Program-made: the position numbers and the translations under genes | Source: Haematococcus lacustris | Lineage: Eukaryota > Chlorophyta > Chlorophyceae > Chlamydomonadales > Haematococcaceae | DNA: 64,000 nucleotides | Assembly: GCA_030144725.1 (NCBI GenBank) | Contig: JASKMD010000008.1 | Span: 14,608,836 to 14,672,835, forward strand | Direction of reading: 5' to 3' | Notes under the pieces: model-generated | The model's database searches: none | The model's input: the letters and a program-made list of their open reading frames with translations, nothing else | Told to the model about the DNA's origin: nothing | Shown: piece by piece, positions 50,412 to 62,609 of the stretch | Layout: the number at the start of each line of letters is the position of its first letter | Position numbering within the stretch: the first letter of the stretch is position 1

Positions 50412-53400
50412 AGCTCGCCAGGCCGAAATCAACACCCAGATCCTGGAGCGTGAGCGTGCCCAGGTGTTTGCGCAAGAGATACAGGTGCGGCCTCAGGCCA
50501 GCAGCAGCAGCAGCAGCAGCTGCCTACCCCATCCCCAAGCCTCGTAACTCCCATCCCACAGGGGTGAGAGCAGAGCAGCGCTTGGCATCCCTGCCCAGTG
50601 ACCTCGCAGCGCACAATCCTTAACACCAGCCTGGTGCAGCATGTGCGTGTCATGCCACTTCAAGCATGTCACGCACAGCCAATAGTGCACAGCCTGCCAA
50701 GGTGCAGCACCACAGCTGCGGCCCTGCAATCGGCCCCAGGGGTTGGACCTAACCCTAACATTTGCGTCATTCAAAACAGGCACACACTTACACCCCATAC
50801 AGCTGTTTGGATTCGTGCGCATGTTTGGCTGCATGCTGTGCAGTCAGTGGAGACGCAGTACCTGCCAACATTTCACTCGAGCAGCTACTCTGACGCTGAT
50901 CCACACCATTACTTAGCATTGCAGCCCACCCACTTAGGGCCACCCCCTCCCCACCCTCCCAAGCTGCAGCGCCTCCCCCAGGCCCCCCTGCCCCCGCCAA
51001 CCCACCAGCCGCCGCCACCGCAGCATCAGCAAGCCATGCCGCCAGCCCACCCCCGCGGCCGGCCCCAGGCCGCAGCACCTGGCCTGCCTGCCCCACGTGG
51101 CCATGGCAACCAGCACCAGTACCTGGACGTGCCTGCACGCCAGTTTGACCCCAGCAGCATCCCCGGCCTGGGCCCCCCAGCCCCCGCTCTAGACGCCGAC
51201 AGGCTGTTCCATGACGGTCAGGAGCCCAGCGGCCGCCCGCCCTCCGGCCCCAACGCCACCTTCCCTGACACCCCCGGCTTCTACCCGGGCATGGTGTTCG
51301 GCGTCCCTGCGGGCTTGATGGCAGGGGCAGCCGAGCCTGACCCTGGCCCTGGCCCCCCCCGCCAGCAGGTCCGGGGCCCCAAGGCTACCCACTCCGCACC
51401 CTCAGCTCGCCCTCCACGCCAGCAGCAGGGGCAGCAGCAGGAGCAGAGGCACGACAGGGGCCTGGAGGGCAGGCAAGACGCGGTGTGGGAGGAGGCAGGC
51501 CGCCAGCAGCAGCAGCAGCAGCAGCAGGGGGGACGCCCAGGCAGGCTGGGGCAGCGCGGCTCAGCACCTGGCAGTCAGCAGCCTGGACCCCCACAAGGGG
51601 CCCAGCACCCAGGTGGCCCTGGTCACCTCCCTCACCAGCTGCATGCAGCCCCTGGCCTGCAGCCCCCTGCCTCCCAGCCACAGGGCAGGCAGGCGTGGCA
51701 GCAGGGTGAGGGCCACACCTCCCTCCCTCCCTGGCTGCAGGGCCCTCAGGCGTTGGTGCCGGAGTCAGTGTTCCGTGACTTTTCAAAAAGTCCCCCTCGG
51801 GCGCAGCTTGGCGGCGGCAAGGCGCCGGCTGCAGCTCAGCAGCCAGAGGCGATGCCTAGCCAGCAGTGGCCGCCCCAGCAGCCAGGCTGGGGCCAGGCTC
51901 AGGGGCAGGGGCAGGGCCAGGGCCAGGGGCTGGGGCACCGCAGCCCCCCCCGCTTATCCGTCCAGGTCCCGGGCTCATCCGATCACTGGGGTGCAGTACA
52001 GCAGGCGCCCCACCCCGGCCCCCCTCTGCCCCCGCAGCCCCCAGGCCCCTGGCAGCCCCAAGCGCAGCCCCAAGGCCAGCCCCCACCCTGGCTGCAGCAG
52101 CCCGCCCCGGGCCCTGCTGCCCAGGCGCAGCCCCCCTCCCCTCACGCATGGGGTCCTGGCAGGGCGGGGGGGCTAGGCCTGGGCCCTGCCCTGAGCCCTG
52201 GCAGTGGAGGTGAGCCGCGGCGCTTCATGGGTGCCCTGCAGTCCCTGAGGGCCGGTCCCAGTGAGGAGCAGCGCCAGGTGAGGGAGCAGCAGCGGCTGCA
52301 GCTTCAGGCCGACCTGCAGGAGCAGATCAGGCAGAAGGCGGCGCAGAGGGCACAGGAGAAGGCGCAGGAGGCGGCAGCAGCCGCTCGGGTGGGTGAGGTG
52401 CCTGGGGTCAGGCAAGGGTGGGTGGGTTGGATGGGGCGGAAGTGGGGCAGGCAGTTGGGTGGGGCTGGGGGGCTGGCAGCTGGCTGCATGCAAGGAGGGT
52501 GTCAGGGGTGGTGTCAGTGCCCTCATCACCCTGCCGCTACTCCCCCCTTGTGCCTCCCCACTCTCTACCAGGCACCCCCGCCCTCCCTGCCCTGCACTGA
52601 CACTGCCCAGCCTGCCCTGCCTCGGGCCATGTCCTGCAGGAAGAGGCTGCCTTGCGGGCCTACCACCAGCAGCATGCAGCCCAGCGGGAGCAGGAGGTGC
52701 GGGCAATGCAGGCCGCAGGCGCAGCCCCACCACCACCGCCTCCCCCTATCCCACCTGCCGCCAGCAGCCAGTCAGGGGGGCAGGGGGTGGGGGGCGGGGC
52801 AGGGGAGGCTGGGGGGGTGGGGGCCTCAGGGGGGCATGTGCTGGGGGGGCGGGGCCGCCGGGGGGCCAAGCGCCTGATTGAGGCAGATTGGCTGGACGCT
52901 GTGGTGGCAGCCCCAGTGCAGGGCCAGGGGGGGCCGCAGGCGGGCAGCCACCCCCCAGCGACCACTGCAGCAGCAGGGCCAGTCAGACGCAGTACTGCTG
53001 ATGGTGCAGGTGAGGTGGAAGGGGCAGGGCGGGAGGGGCAGGGCGGGAGGGTTGAAGTGCAGTGGTGTGTTCAGGCTGCATGTGCAGGGTCTCTGGGCTG
53101 CTTCCCCCCTAACCTCACCTCAGTGTCACCTCAGCTGCAAGCACTCCCCGCTGGCGCTCAGTAGGGCCATGTTCATGACCATGTCATACTGCAGCACCAG
53201 TCCAGGTCATAGCTACCCTGCTGCTCTGACCCCCCTGCTGGCCTGACTGCCCAGCTGCTCCTCACCCACCCCTCCCCTGGTCCAGCATCCCTGCTGCCTG
53301 CCTGCGCCTCTAGGCCCCCCTGACGCTGCCCGGGCTGCCCAGCTGTGCCCCTCCCCTGGACCTCACGCCTCCAGCCCCCCCACCCTCCGCACCCCTGCTG

Positions 53401-55856
53401 GGGCCCCTGGTCCTGACACTGTGGGTCGCCTGCTGACAGCGCTGCAGCAGGAGCAGGCGCGGCTGCAGCAGGAGTTCAGCAGGCAGGCCGCGCTCATGGA
53501 GCAGCTGGCGCAGGACGCCAGCGCCGCAGTGCAAGACAGGGACAGGGCCTGGCAGGAGGTGGAGAGGGTGCGGGGCCGGCTGCAGGGGGGCAAGGGAGGG
53601 GCGGGGCAGGGCGGGGGGCGATGCAGCGTTGAGCAGCAGGCGGGCTCAGGCATGGGGGGGGGAGGGCGGCAGGGGGAGGGGGGAGGGCAGGGTCTGGGGA
53701 TGGGGGGGGAGGGCAGTGGGGTGCTGGATGAGAGTGGGGATGCCCTGGACGCGTTTGTTGTGAGCACGCACCTGGTGCCCCGTGACGTCAACGCCATACC
53801 CACACGGTGAGCCTCTAGGGGCCTCTAGGGGTCAGGCTGCAGGCAAGCAAGAAGGGGGCGGTTCCCTGGTGGTTGATGAGACAAGCCCGCTGCCAGACTA
53901 GGGGTTTGTGTTCCCAGTTCCCGAGACGTTTCGCCCTGAGGCCCTGAGGGATCCCGGGTCTCAAAGTGCATGTTGCTTTTATGCACGTGTCTGGGAGCTG
54001 GCAATGAATCGACTGTTCTCAGCTCCTCTGTTCCTCTTTGACATCGGTGACGCCAATGCTGCTGGGCATGATTTCATGATATTGTCTCATGACCGGGATG
54101 CAGTATTCTCTTCTTTGTGCTTGAGTATACAGATGTTGAGTGGGTAGTCTGCCCTCATCAGGAGTTGTGATAAGTATCAGCTTAGGTAGTACCCATACTC
54201 TGTGGAGCTAGTCAGGAATAGCGCACCCTACCAGGAGGGGATGGCCAGCCTGCTGGCATCTAGGCACTTGACCTATTGTGGAGGAGACTGTCATGGATCT
54301 TTATCATGTTGGCACAACAAATATTGGGCGTACCGATTAGTGGAGCTTCAAGCTTGCGTGTTCCCACCCCCTCCTGCAGCCCCCCTCCCTCTCCATGCCC
54401 CCTGTGACACCCCCTTGGCCTGCTGCCCACACCCGGTGACCTGGACCCTCCCCTGCTCCCTGCCCTGCTCGAGTAGGGAGTGTGGCCATCTGCTGACCAG
54501 ATTCCTGCTGTCCCCTCATAACCCCCCTCACCTTCACCTCGCCTTCAGCTGCTCCCCCCATCCCTTGCTGCCTGCAGGCTGGCCACCCCCCTGGAGGCCT
54601 CATGGGCTGCTGAGCGTGAGCCACTCATCCTCCACCACCCGCCCGCTGCCTCCCGCCCCCGTGCCAGCCAGCTGCCGCCCGAGGCCAAGGAGCTGTTTGA
54701 CAGCCTGGACCAGTTGCTGTGCCTGCAGGACAACCAGCCAGGGGGCCACGGCTCCGGCCACATGTCAGGCCAGGGGCCAGCGGCCAGAGGGGCGCCACCC
54801 CTGCCTGACCCCCCAGCCAGGCAGCACCACGCACCCCACCTGCTGCAGCCAGATGGACGGCAGGCTGGCAGCAGGGCACCACCTCGGCTGTGGCCCCCAC
54901 TGCCCGCCCCTGCCTCCAACATCCCCCGCCCCCCTGGCATGGGGGTGGGGGGTGCAGCCAGGGGCATCTCAGCTCCAGACTCACCGCTCAGTCCGCCTGG
55001 TGGTGGGCGAGGTGGCCAACAGCCCCCCATGAGGGAGTGGGGCAGGGCTGGCCGCCCTGGCCCTCAACCCTGGCCCAGTGAGAATGCAGGCTGGGCTGAT
55101 GGCAACCAGGAGCGCGGGGCGCGGGGCCAGCAGCCCGGAGGGCAGTGGGGGGCAGGCCGGGGGGCAGCCAGGCTCCCGCCTCCTTCTCCACCTATCCTGC
55201 GTGGCGATCACTTGCTCAGCCCCACCCGCAAAGCCAAGGGGGCTCGAGTGCAGCAGGCTGGGTCAGGGGGTAGCCCTGGTGGGGGGGCAGGAAGGGGGCG
55301 GGGGGGAAGGGCTGGGCGGCGGGATCAGGGAGGGGTCGCCGCCCTTTCTAGTCCCCGTGGCAGGCCTGCAGCAGGGCCAGGGGCCAGAGCAGCAGCAGGT
55401 GGCGCTAGGGGGGTCACCGTAGCTGGAAAGGTGGGGCTGGGGACGAGACAAAGAGCAGGGCAAGGGAACGGGGCTGGGAAGGGGGAAGCGCACATACCTG
55501 TCAGGGGGCCTGAGCTGAGGCATCACCCAGAGCCCCTGTCAGCTGATCCAGGGTCAGAGGAGCAAGGAGAAGAGGACAGTGAAGCGCTGCAACAGCATCA
55601 AGTGAGGGGTGCTCTGGCAACGGGGGTCATGCATCATGAGATGCTTGCTCGGCTGCTGCAGCCCTTGGCGCTGGGGGAGCCCGGGGAGGGGGTTGAGGCT
55701 AGCCCCCTGGGCCCTGAGGGTGAGGAGCTGCAGGGGGAGAGCAGGATCATCCACGACCCATTTTGGACAGACCTTGAAGGAGCAGGGGGCGCACATGCGC
55801 GGGGGAGCGGAGCGGAGGAGCAGGAGCTGGTGGATGATGCTGCGAGCCACTTGTAG
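50412..55856 (+). CDS. large P/Q-rich coiled-coil protein, possibly centrosome or cilium associated
   Basis: Well-supported exons are about 50844-52388, 52640-53009, 53314-53806 and 54578-55856; the three junctions between them restore frame exactly. A coiled exon at about 50412-50484 (RQAEINTQILERERAQVFAQ) probably belongs at the 5' end, but the first exons are uncertain. The protein is at least 1,230 residues. It has a Pro/Gln/Gly-rich disordered region with poly-Gln, then a helical segment (EEQRQVREQQRLQLQADLQE, RQKAAQRAQEKAQEA, continuing across the splice into EEAALRAYHQQHAAQREQ). A second coiled coil follows (RLLTALQQEQARLQQEFSRQ, AALMEQLAQDASAAVQDRDR), then STHLVPRDVNAIPTRLATPL and a long disordered tail ending ELVDDAASHL. 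The LQ-QI-K-rich helical style recalls CSPP1/CCDC66-type microtubule proteins, but this is a weak resemblance only. Confidence 0.6.
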
Positions 55857-56383
55857 GCTGCAGCGCCGTGGGGGCTTGATGGACCCACACACCTCCACAT
55901 GCAGATCAGGCGAATGGCTTGGCCGTGGCAGGTGGTTGGGCTACGAGCTGGCTGCGATCTGGCTACCTGCCCAGTGGCTATGTAGCTGCGTGGCTGTCAC
56001 TGCTGCTCCTGCTTGCTGCATGTCGGCTTGCTGCATGGCTGTTGCTATTGGAAGGGTTGGGCTGGGCGTGGGTGGCGCTGACGCCGCATGGCATATACTT
56101 GCTACTCTCGCTCACGGAAGGGGAAGGTAGAGCGGCTATGGAATACAGCAGGTGTACATCATATCATCCCAAACAAAACTCATTCAACAAGGGACAACAT
56201 GTTTGCGTGTGGGTAATCTCACTCAGCTACTACAAACAAGTTGTAGCATCCTCGGTCGCACCCTCGATGAGAGCCAACCCCACATCGATGGCATTCTTTT
56301 CCTTTAGACCACTGGGCACCTCATCAAAATTAACAGCTTTTATGCTTATGTAAGGCTAACATCCTGTGTAAAACTACTAGGCC
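55857..56383. other. 3' flank, no gene seen
   Basis: Probably contains the 3' UTR of the coiled-coil gene. No other feature was recognised. Confidence 0.4.
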
Positions 56384-56863
56384 CTATGCGCTGTTGCGGG
56401 CCCGTCCATCAATGCCCCGCCGGTACTCAGCAGCCCGGTTGACCCGCTTGTAGCCCTGCTGGTACTCCTCGCCCACAAGGGGCAGAGCCTCCAGGTCCTT
56501 CCAGCTGCACAGCTCCAGGGGGCGCTGCATGCTCTCCCCAATGCGCTGCAGATTCAGGCACCCATTGGTGTCATGGTCCAGCCACCTGCCCGGTCGTGGG
56601 GCTGGGCCAGGTGCCGCAGGGAGGGGCTGGGCCTGGGCTGGGGGAGGGGGAGGTGGTGCCTGGTCGGGGGGAGGGGGGTCCTGGGCAGGGGCAGGGGGGT
56701 CCTGGGCAGGGGCAGGGGGGTCCTGGGCAGGGGGAGGTGGTGGTGGGGCCTGGGTGGGGGGGGATTGGGCAGCGGGAGGGGGAGGTGGGTTGGGCGGCAC
56801 ATGATTGCACCACGACAGGCCCCGCACATACTTAGCATGCCGCTGGCTCCAGGCTGGGCGCAC
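56384..56863 (-). pseudogene. Fanzor-like C-terminal fragment, clade 2, diverged
   Basis: The minus-strand frame reads RPAWSQRHAKYVRGLSWCNH, then a Pro-rich linker with PPAPAQDPPAPAQD repeats. It continues GRWLDHDTNGCLNLQRIGES and MQRPLELCSWKDLEALPLVG, ending GRARNSA. It aligns with 49761-50234 at the RuvC-III block and its downstream QRIGES..RPLELC motif. The Asp is kept (DHD) but the usual NAALN is changed to NGCLN. RuvC-I and RuvC-II parts are missing, and the sequence just upstream has short ATTCCGTGACA repeats rather than coding exons. It is read as a relic. Confidence 0.55.
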
Positions 56864-57296
56864 CAGCCGCTGGTTGACCTAACCTGCATCTCGTGGAATT
56901 CCGTGACATCATGGAATTCCGTGACAACCGTGCATCTCAGAAATTCAGTAACATTATCCAAGCGGAGTGGCCGTGTTGGGGTGTGCATCAGGTCGCCATC
57001 TAGCCGGAGCGCCGGCAACCGGAGTGCAGCGGAAGTGGGGTCCATTACACATATATGACATGGTGTTCAACATAGCTCTTTCACAAGTCCAGGCATGCTA
57101 GAATGACCAGCAGGCCTAGGCTAGAATGGCACAGAATGGCATGCCATCTAACCAAAGCTCTCAAGCAACACATAGAGTTAGCACAGCAATGATGGAAGAG
57201 CAGTTGAACATGCCTAGATGCAGATAGCCTGGTCTATGCTAATTGCTTGTGCACGTGATCACGTTAGTTCTATCTGTGTAGCTTGAAGGCCTGCAC
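56864..57296. other. intergenic, no gene seen
   Basis: Short direct repeats GTGGAATTCCGTGACA (56892 and 56912) and AGAATGGCA (57122-57140). Likely 3' flank of the secreted-protein gene. Confidence 0.4.
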
Positions 57297-58190
57297 TCAC
57301 AGCATGCGTGTGAGCAGTCCTGCTGCTGCCAGAGCTAGGGTCAGTGGCAGCCAGGAGAAGGATGACAGGATGGAAGCTGAGCCTGGGATAGGGGTTGTCC
57401 TGGGAGGAGGGCTGTTGGCAAGCATTTGCGGTGGAGGGCTGGTAGTGTTGCAGCCCAGAACCGGGCACAGCTGGCTCAATAGGCACGGAGGCTGGACTGC
57501 AAGCAAAAATCACACAAGTGGTTGTGCACTCAGCTTGTGGAAACATGGTAAAACAGGGTATCCACCAGGATAGGAGCCATCCACCCCTCATCACAGTGCT
57601 GCCAGCAGACCATATAGCAAGTGTTTCATTACTTAGCATGCCCAGCACCTACTTGTGTTGTTGCAGCTGGTCAGCGAGAGCAGGGCATCTAAAAGCACAC
57701 CAGCGGCAGTGAGTTGCCCGAGAAACCCTACACCACATGGAGTCAGGATAGAGGCCACAGCAGCTGTGGCGGCGGTAGCGTTGCCGGCGCTGCACAGCAG
57801 CACAACAACGGAAGCTAGTGAATTGTATGCAAGTTGATGTGTGCAAGCTCAACCATCGTGTTCTCACACGCCTGGTTGCGAGAAAATGCCAGCAGATTGT
57901 AGTGCAGGAAGGAACGACCCAAACAGCCTGCATCTGCAGGTATCGCAGAATGTAGCTGAGGTGGGCACTGCACGCAAAGGGCTACGCGAAGATTAGAATC
58001 ACCGGACACGCGGCATTGCGATACTACATGCAGCATCTTGCTCACTGCATAGCGCCGCAGCCCCTGTGAGGTCGAGCGTGGTGTTAAACGGGATTGGGCA
58101 GTCTTGCTGCAGGGTACGCTTGGCCGTGCTACGCAGGTCGAAGGAGTGAACCCTGCCTGCCAGAAGCAGCTGGAGTAGCATGAGTAGCAT
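57297..58190 (-). CDS. secreted, GPI-anchored Cys-rich protein
   Basis: Four exons, 58190-58046, 57981-57870, 57789-57653 and 57496-57297, all join in frame to give 197 residues. The N-terminus is a clear signal peptide (MLLMLLQLLLAGRVHS). The mature part has scattered cysteines (QQDCPIP, ALCTLCVQCPPQL, ADAGC, LTPCG, LTSCNNT, QPPC, QLC, LGC), two NT(T/S) sites and a Ser/Pro stretch. The C-terminus is hydrophobic after small residues (GSASILSSFSWLPLTLALAA...) as expected for GPI attachment. No known domain was recognised; a cell-wall or flagellar-surface protein is plausible. The gene is head-to-head with Fanzor copy F2 (168 bp between start codons), and its first exon is also found, truncated, at the edge of copy F1. 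Confidence 0.7.
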
Positions 58191-60836
58191 CTGAGTTACT
58201 TTATCTGTGAGCGTAGGGTGCTGCTGGTAGGATGCGGCGATGCGGGCTGAAGTAAATGTACATGAGTACCGGGCTCACTTGAAACATCCATGTGGACATG
58301 TGTGTGACAAGCACGAGAATCCTTAGTATATGTAGCTGCCTCGCGTTGCAATTGTTTATGGCGAGGAAGAAGAGACGAACCGGTGTGGGTGGGCCTAGAG
58401 CAGTGCCGGAAGACCCGGACTTCGACATAGTTGACCGCGACGAGGCAGGCCAACCTGACTTGACCGAGGCACAGCGCAAAAGGAAGGCTTCAGGAGAGGC
58501 TCGCGCAGCCCGCAGCAGGGACAATACGTTCCACGCAAGAAAGGCCAAGTTAGCCCACCTCACCGGCCACCTCCCGCAAGCGCTTTGGGATGCCTGTCTG
58601 GAACGTGCTGTGCGGCCACGAGTGAAGGCCATTAGCGAGCGGGGGGTGATTGGCAGCCTGCTGTTGGGCTTCCTCGTGCGCGACTTGTTTACCCTGCACG
58701 TAGCCGACCAGCTTGACGCGCAAGGCCAGCCACTGTCATACACAGACACAGACATCCCAGTCTCCGCAGCAGACATCCCGAACCTCAACTGCAGGAATCT
58801 GTTTCTGCAGCTGTGCCGCGGCCTGCCCGGAGACGGCGAGAACACTCAGCCGAGTGCAGCAGTCGCTGCCGTGCTGGCCGCACACCCCGACCTGTGTGCC
58901 CGCCTCGATGCAATCCCCCGCCACCTGTCTGACGCGAACATGGTGGACCACGTCGGCCAGCAGCTGCAGACAGCTTTTGGCAACATCCTCACGCTGCTCT
59001 TCGCTGGCAGGCTGAAGAAGTCAGTGTCCCTGGCCGGGGCCAAGGTCCTGCTGGGCACCAACGAGCACCAGCGCCGATTTGGGGTGAGGGGGCTGCTTGG
59101 TGGGCATCTGCCAGCCTGGTCCAAGCGGCAGTGCACCTACGTGCGCCGTATGGTGTGCGGCATGGAGGTCACCTGGCTGGTGGGGGAGGGTGGGGTGGTG
59201 GTGACTGCAGCCATGCAGGCTGAGGTGGCTTTGCAGCGGGGCCTGCTGGGGCTGGAGGAGGGGGAGAAGGTGAATCACGCTTGGGTGGAGGATCCAGCAA
59301 ACCGTGGCCGGCTGCTGCGCCATGCGGTGCACACCACCAGAGAGATGGAGGCAGCCATGGCAGCCTGGCAGCTTGATATGGTGCCTTGGGAGCAGTCTCA
59401 GCCCACCAACCTGGTGACGAGGCCCCCCCGCCCCCCCACTCCCTATGCCCTCACCCCCACCAGCAAGTGCCGTGCTCGGCACATCTTCATCGACACCAAC
59501 GTCCTCTACGGCTTGATGAGTGACGCCGGCATGCTGGGGGTGCTGACGGAGCAGGGGGTGACCTCCTTGGACAAGTTCAGGAACGGTGCCCTACCTGACC
59601 CAGCGAGGCCGGGCCACTACATTGAAGGGCCTGCAAACAGCAAGGTGAGTGCTCCTTGCAGTCAGGTTCCAGCCTTTGGTGCTCAGTCACTTGCCATGTG
59701 TGTTGTCAGTTGCCTTGTGCCTGCCTTGTGAGCCTTCAGCCAGCCTTCAGATGAGGTGCCTTGGTGGTGTTTATGGTGGCTGCAGGTGGCCAGCCGGTGG
59801 GATGCATTGCTGCCTAACCCTCGCCGCCAAAAGCTCGCCAGCCCCAAGCACAGATTCGATCAGGTCGTGCACACCGATTGAGTCGCCATCAGCGTGATGT
59901 TCCTGCGGCCCAAGCCTGCAGCTCCACCCGCAGAGCTGCCGCGGATGGCCAAGGGCATGGGCGCAGTCAACCCGCTGGCCCACCTCCACGCGGAGTGGCT
60001 TGGCGTGGACCCGGGCAAGACGAATATGGCCACGGTGGCGCACGAGGAGCGCAGCGCCGACGGCTCAGTGGTGTCAGTGCGCCACTGGACGCTAACCGCC
60101 GGGCAGTACTACCGGGACAGCGGCATTACGCGGCAGGCCCAGGCGACCAAGACGTGGCTGGCCAAGGTGAAGCCGCAGCTCACAGCCCTGTCGCGGGTCA
60201 GCAGCAAGCCCAGCTCGCTGGCCTCGTACCGGCGGTTCGCCGACACCGTCCTGGAGACGTACGACGCCATGTGGGCCGAGGTCTCGAAGAAGCGCTGGGC
60301 CAACGCCAAGTTCCGGCTGTATTGTGGCAAGATGCGCGTGGTGGCTTCGTTCTGGGCCAAGGTAAGGCCCAAGAACCCTAACCCACGAGCTAGGCAGCAG
60401 CCAACCACAGTCAGCTCACCTGGCCAGCTGCTGCTGTTGTTGCCTCTGTTGCTGCTGCTATACCTGACCTGACACATGCGTGCCAATGTGTCTTGCTACA
60501 TGTGGATGCAGGTCAAGAAGCAGGCACAGAAGCTGTGGCCGGACCGCATCCTGGCCCTGGCCTATGGGGCAGCTGGCTTCAATGGCAGCGGCACCATTGG
60601 CTGCAGGGGTGTCCCTGTCAGCCAGATGCGGAAGGAGGCAGTGAAGCAGTTCAGGCCAGAGCGTGTGGTGCTGGTGGACGAGTTCCGAACCAGCCGGGTC
60701 AGCTCAGCCGACAACACCCCCAGTGAGACCCTCCTTGACACGCCGCCTGAGTCCTTCAGGTGAGGGGGTTGAGGATAGGGGGTTGTTGGCAGTGTTGGGA
60801 GGTGGTGGAGTCAAGGTGACTTGGTAGGGTCAAGAT

Positions 60837-62609
60837 TAGGGCGGTTCCCCCCCCTGCTAATATTAACAATAGCAATAATAGCAAGCAAAAAAATATTAGC
60901 AAATAATAGCAAGCGATTCTTGTAGCGCCTTCATTTGCTTCCTAGCGCAATGGCTGAGCCTGGCTGCGCTGCGCCCCCTGAGCACCTGGTTGATAATGCG
61001 CCGTTGGAGGCCGACTCCTGGACCCAAAGACTAAGGAACAAGACCCACACTATCGCTGCCCTGCTTTCAAAGTAGAAGGGCAGCAAGGCCGTGCGCACAA
61101 ACTATCGCGCAATGGTCGACCTGAATCTGAAGAAGGTCGTGATCGCGTGTGTGCTGTGCTGGGCGACAATCAGCTGCTCCAACATGACGACTGGGCAGTG
61201 CCAGCATAATGACCATTGCCTGAAGCGGGTCCCAACTTCAGGCAAGCACAGCAGTGCCAATTCAGCATGCTAGGCTAGAGCCTACAACCCTGCAGCTCAC
61301 CATGCATGCTCTGCCCTGCCTGCCATTGCTGCCTGCCTACTTACAGCAGGAGCTAGCACCCTCTCCACAAAGAGGTTGAAGACTACCTTGAACACCTTGT
61401 ACGAGGAGACGCGAATGGAGAAGGATGCTGAACTAAAGGATCACCCTTGCTCCAGCCCCAGCCCCAGCCCCAGCCCCAGCCCCAGCCCCAGCCCCAGCCC
61501 CAGCCCCAGCCCCAGCCCCAGCCTCAGCCCCCGCCCCAGCCCCAGCCCTGGTCCCAGCCCCTGCCCCTGCCCCTACCCTAGCCCCAGCCCCAGCCCCAGC
61601 CCTAGCACCAGCCCCTCCCCTCCTCCTTGCTGCGGCCAGTCCACCACCTCTCAGTCCATCCATATTCTATCCACCATCTACCATCGATGGCTGGCGTCAT
61701 AGGCGGGCAGCACCATCTACCATCTACCCATCTACCATCATCTACCATCTACCATCTACCCATCTACCATCATCTACCATCTACCATCTACCCATCTACC
61801 ATCATCTACCATCTACCATAATCTACCATCTACACATCTATCATCTACCATCTATCATCTACCATCATCTACCCACCTTAAACTGTGTATGCTACCTGTG
61901 CGATGTGCGTGCGTAGGCGGGTGAGAGTCTAGCGATGAAGGTAGGGCTGGGTGGTGTGGGTGGGGGTGGGCTGGGCTGGCCTGGGCGGGGCTGGGCTGGG
62001 CGGGGCGGGGCACTTGATCCCTTGCTCGTGCTTCACTCAAGTGACAGGTGGTGATCCCCGGTTGCTGCTTGGGGTCATCATGGACAGCCCTTCCACAAAC
62101 CGTGCTGCCCTACGCCATTTGGAGCGAAAGTACCCCTTTTGGATCTCACGCGCTTGCCTCGTCTCCCGCCTGACGTCTTCACTTCACTCCATCTTCTCCC
62201 CACTCCTACTCCTCGTCACTTGTGCACCTCCGTCGTGCTTTGGTTGCTGCCGACTGTGGTGCAACGTTAGACATGGGCAGCTGGGAGTGGCTAAGTGCCC
62301 GGTGTACCGTTGTAGTGACCGGCCACCCCTTTTGCGTTGTTTTCATGAAGTTTCTATGGATTACTTGTAAACTTCAAGCACCTCACGTGCCCCCTTGCTT
62401 GCGGTAACAAGTCTCTTCTGTCACACGGAGGGCAATGTCTTGACAGACACGAAAGATAGCGGAAACTCTGCATCGGACAGGGATAGAACACCGTACCTCT
62501 CGATCTCCGGACCCCCGGACGCCCCTTGAGCTAATATTAGCAATGCTGCCGCTAATATGAGCTAATATTAGCAATTCGGCTCGGAGCTAATACGCTTGGC
62601 TATGCCCTA
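60837..62609 (+). mobile_element. hAT transposon, degraded, inside Fanzor intron 3
   Basis: Comparison with F1 gives exact edges: the insert starts TAGGGCGG and ends GCCCTA, with GTCAAGAT duplicated on both sides (60829-60836 and 62610-62617). An 8 bp target duplication and TAGGG-type ends are hAT hallmarks. Subterminal GCTAATATTAGC motifs occur at both ends (60858-60905, 62530-62585). Internal coding remnants are a Cys/His cluster like a BED finger (ACVLCWATISCSNM...CQHNDHC, about 61130-61230) and LLLGVIMDSPSTNRAALRHLERKYPFW, split here as LLGVIMDSPSTNRAALRHL and ERKYPFW (about 62065-62145), which resembles the DUF659 part of hAT transposases. Repeats fill the rest. Confidence 0.85.
61449..61875. 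repeat. (CAGCCC)n and CATCTACC repeats within the hAT element
   Basis: 61449-61612 is a hexanucleotide CAGCCC array with CTGCCC variants. 61710-61875 is built of CATCTACCATCTACC units. Confidence 0.95.

Noticed and set aside
51385..52213. Overlapping minus- and plus-strand Gly/Ala-rich frames
   Set aside because: GC-rich shadows of the P/Q-rich coiled-coil gene, whose frame is fixed by three exact splice junctions.
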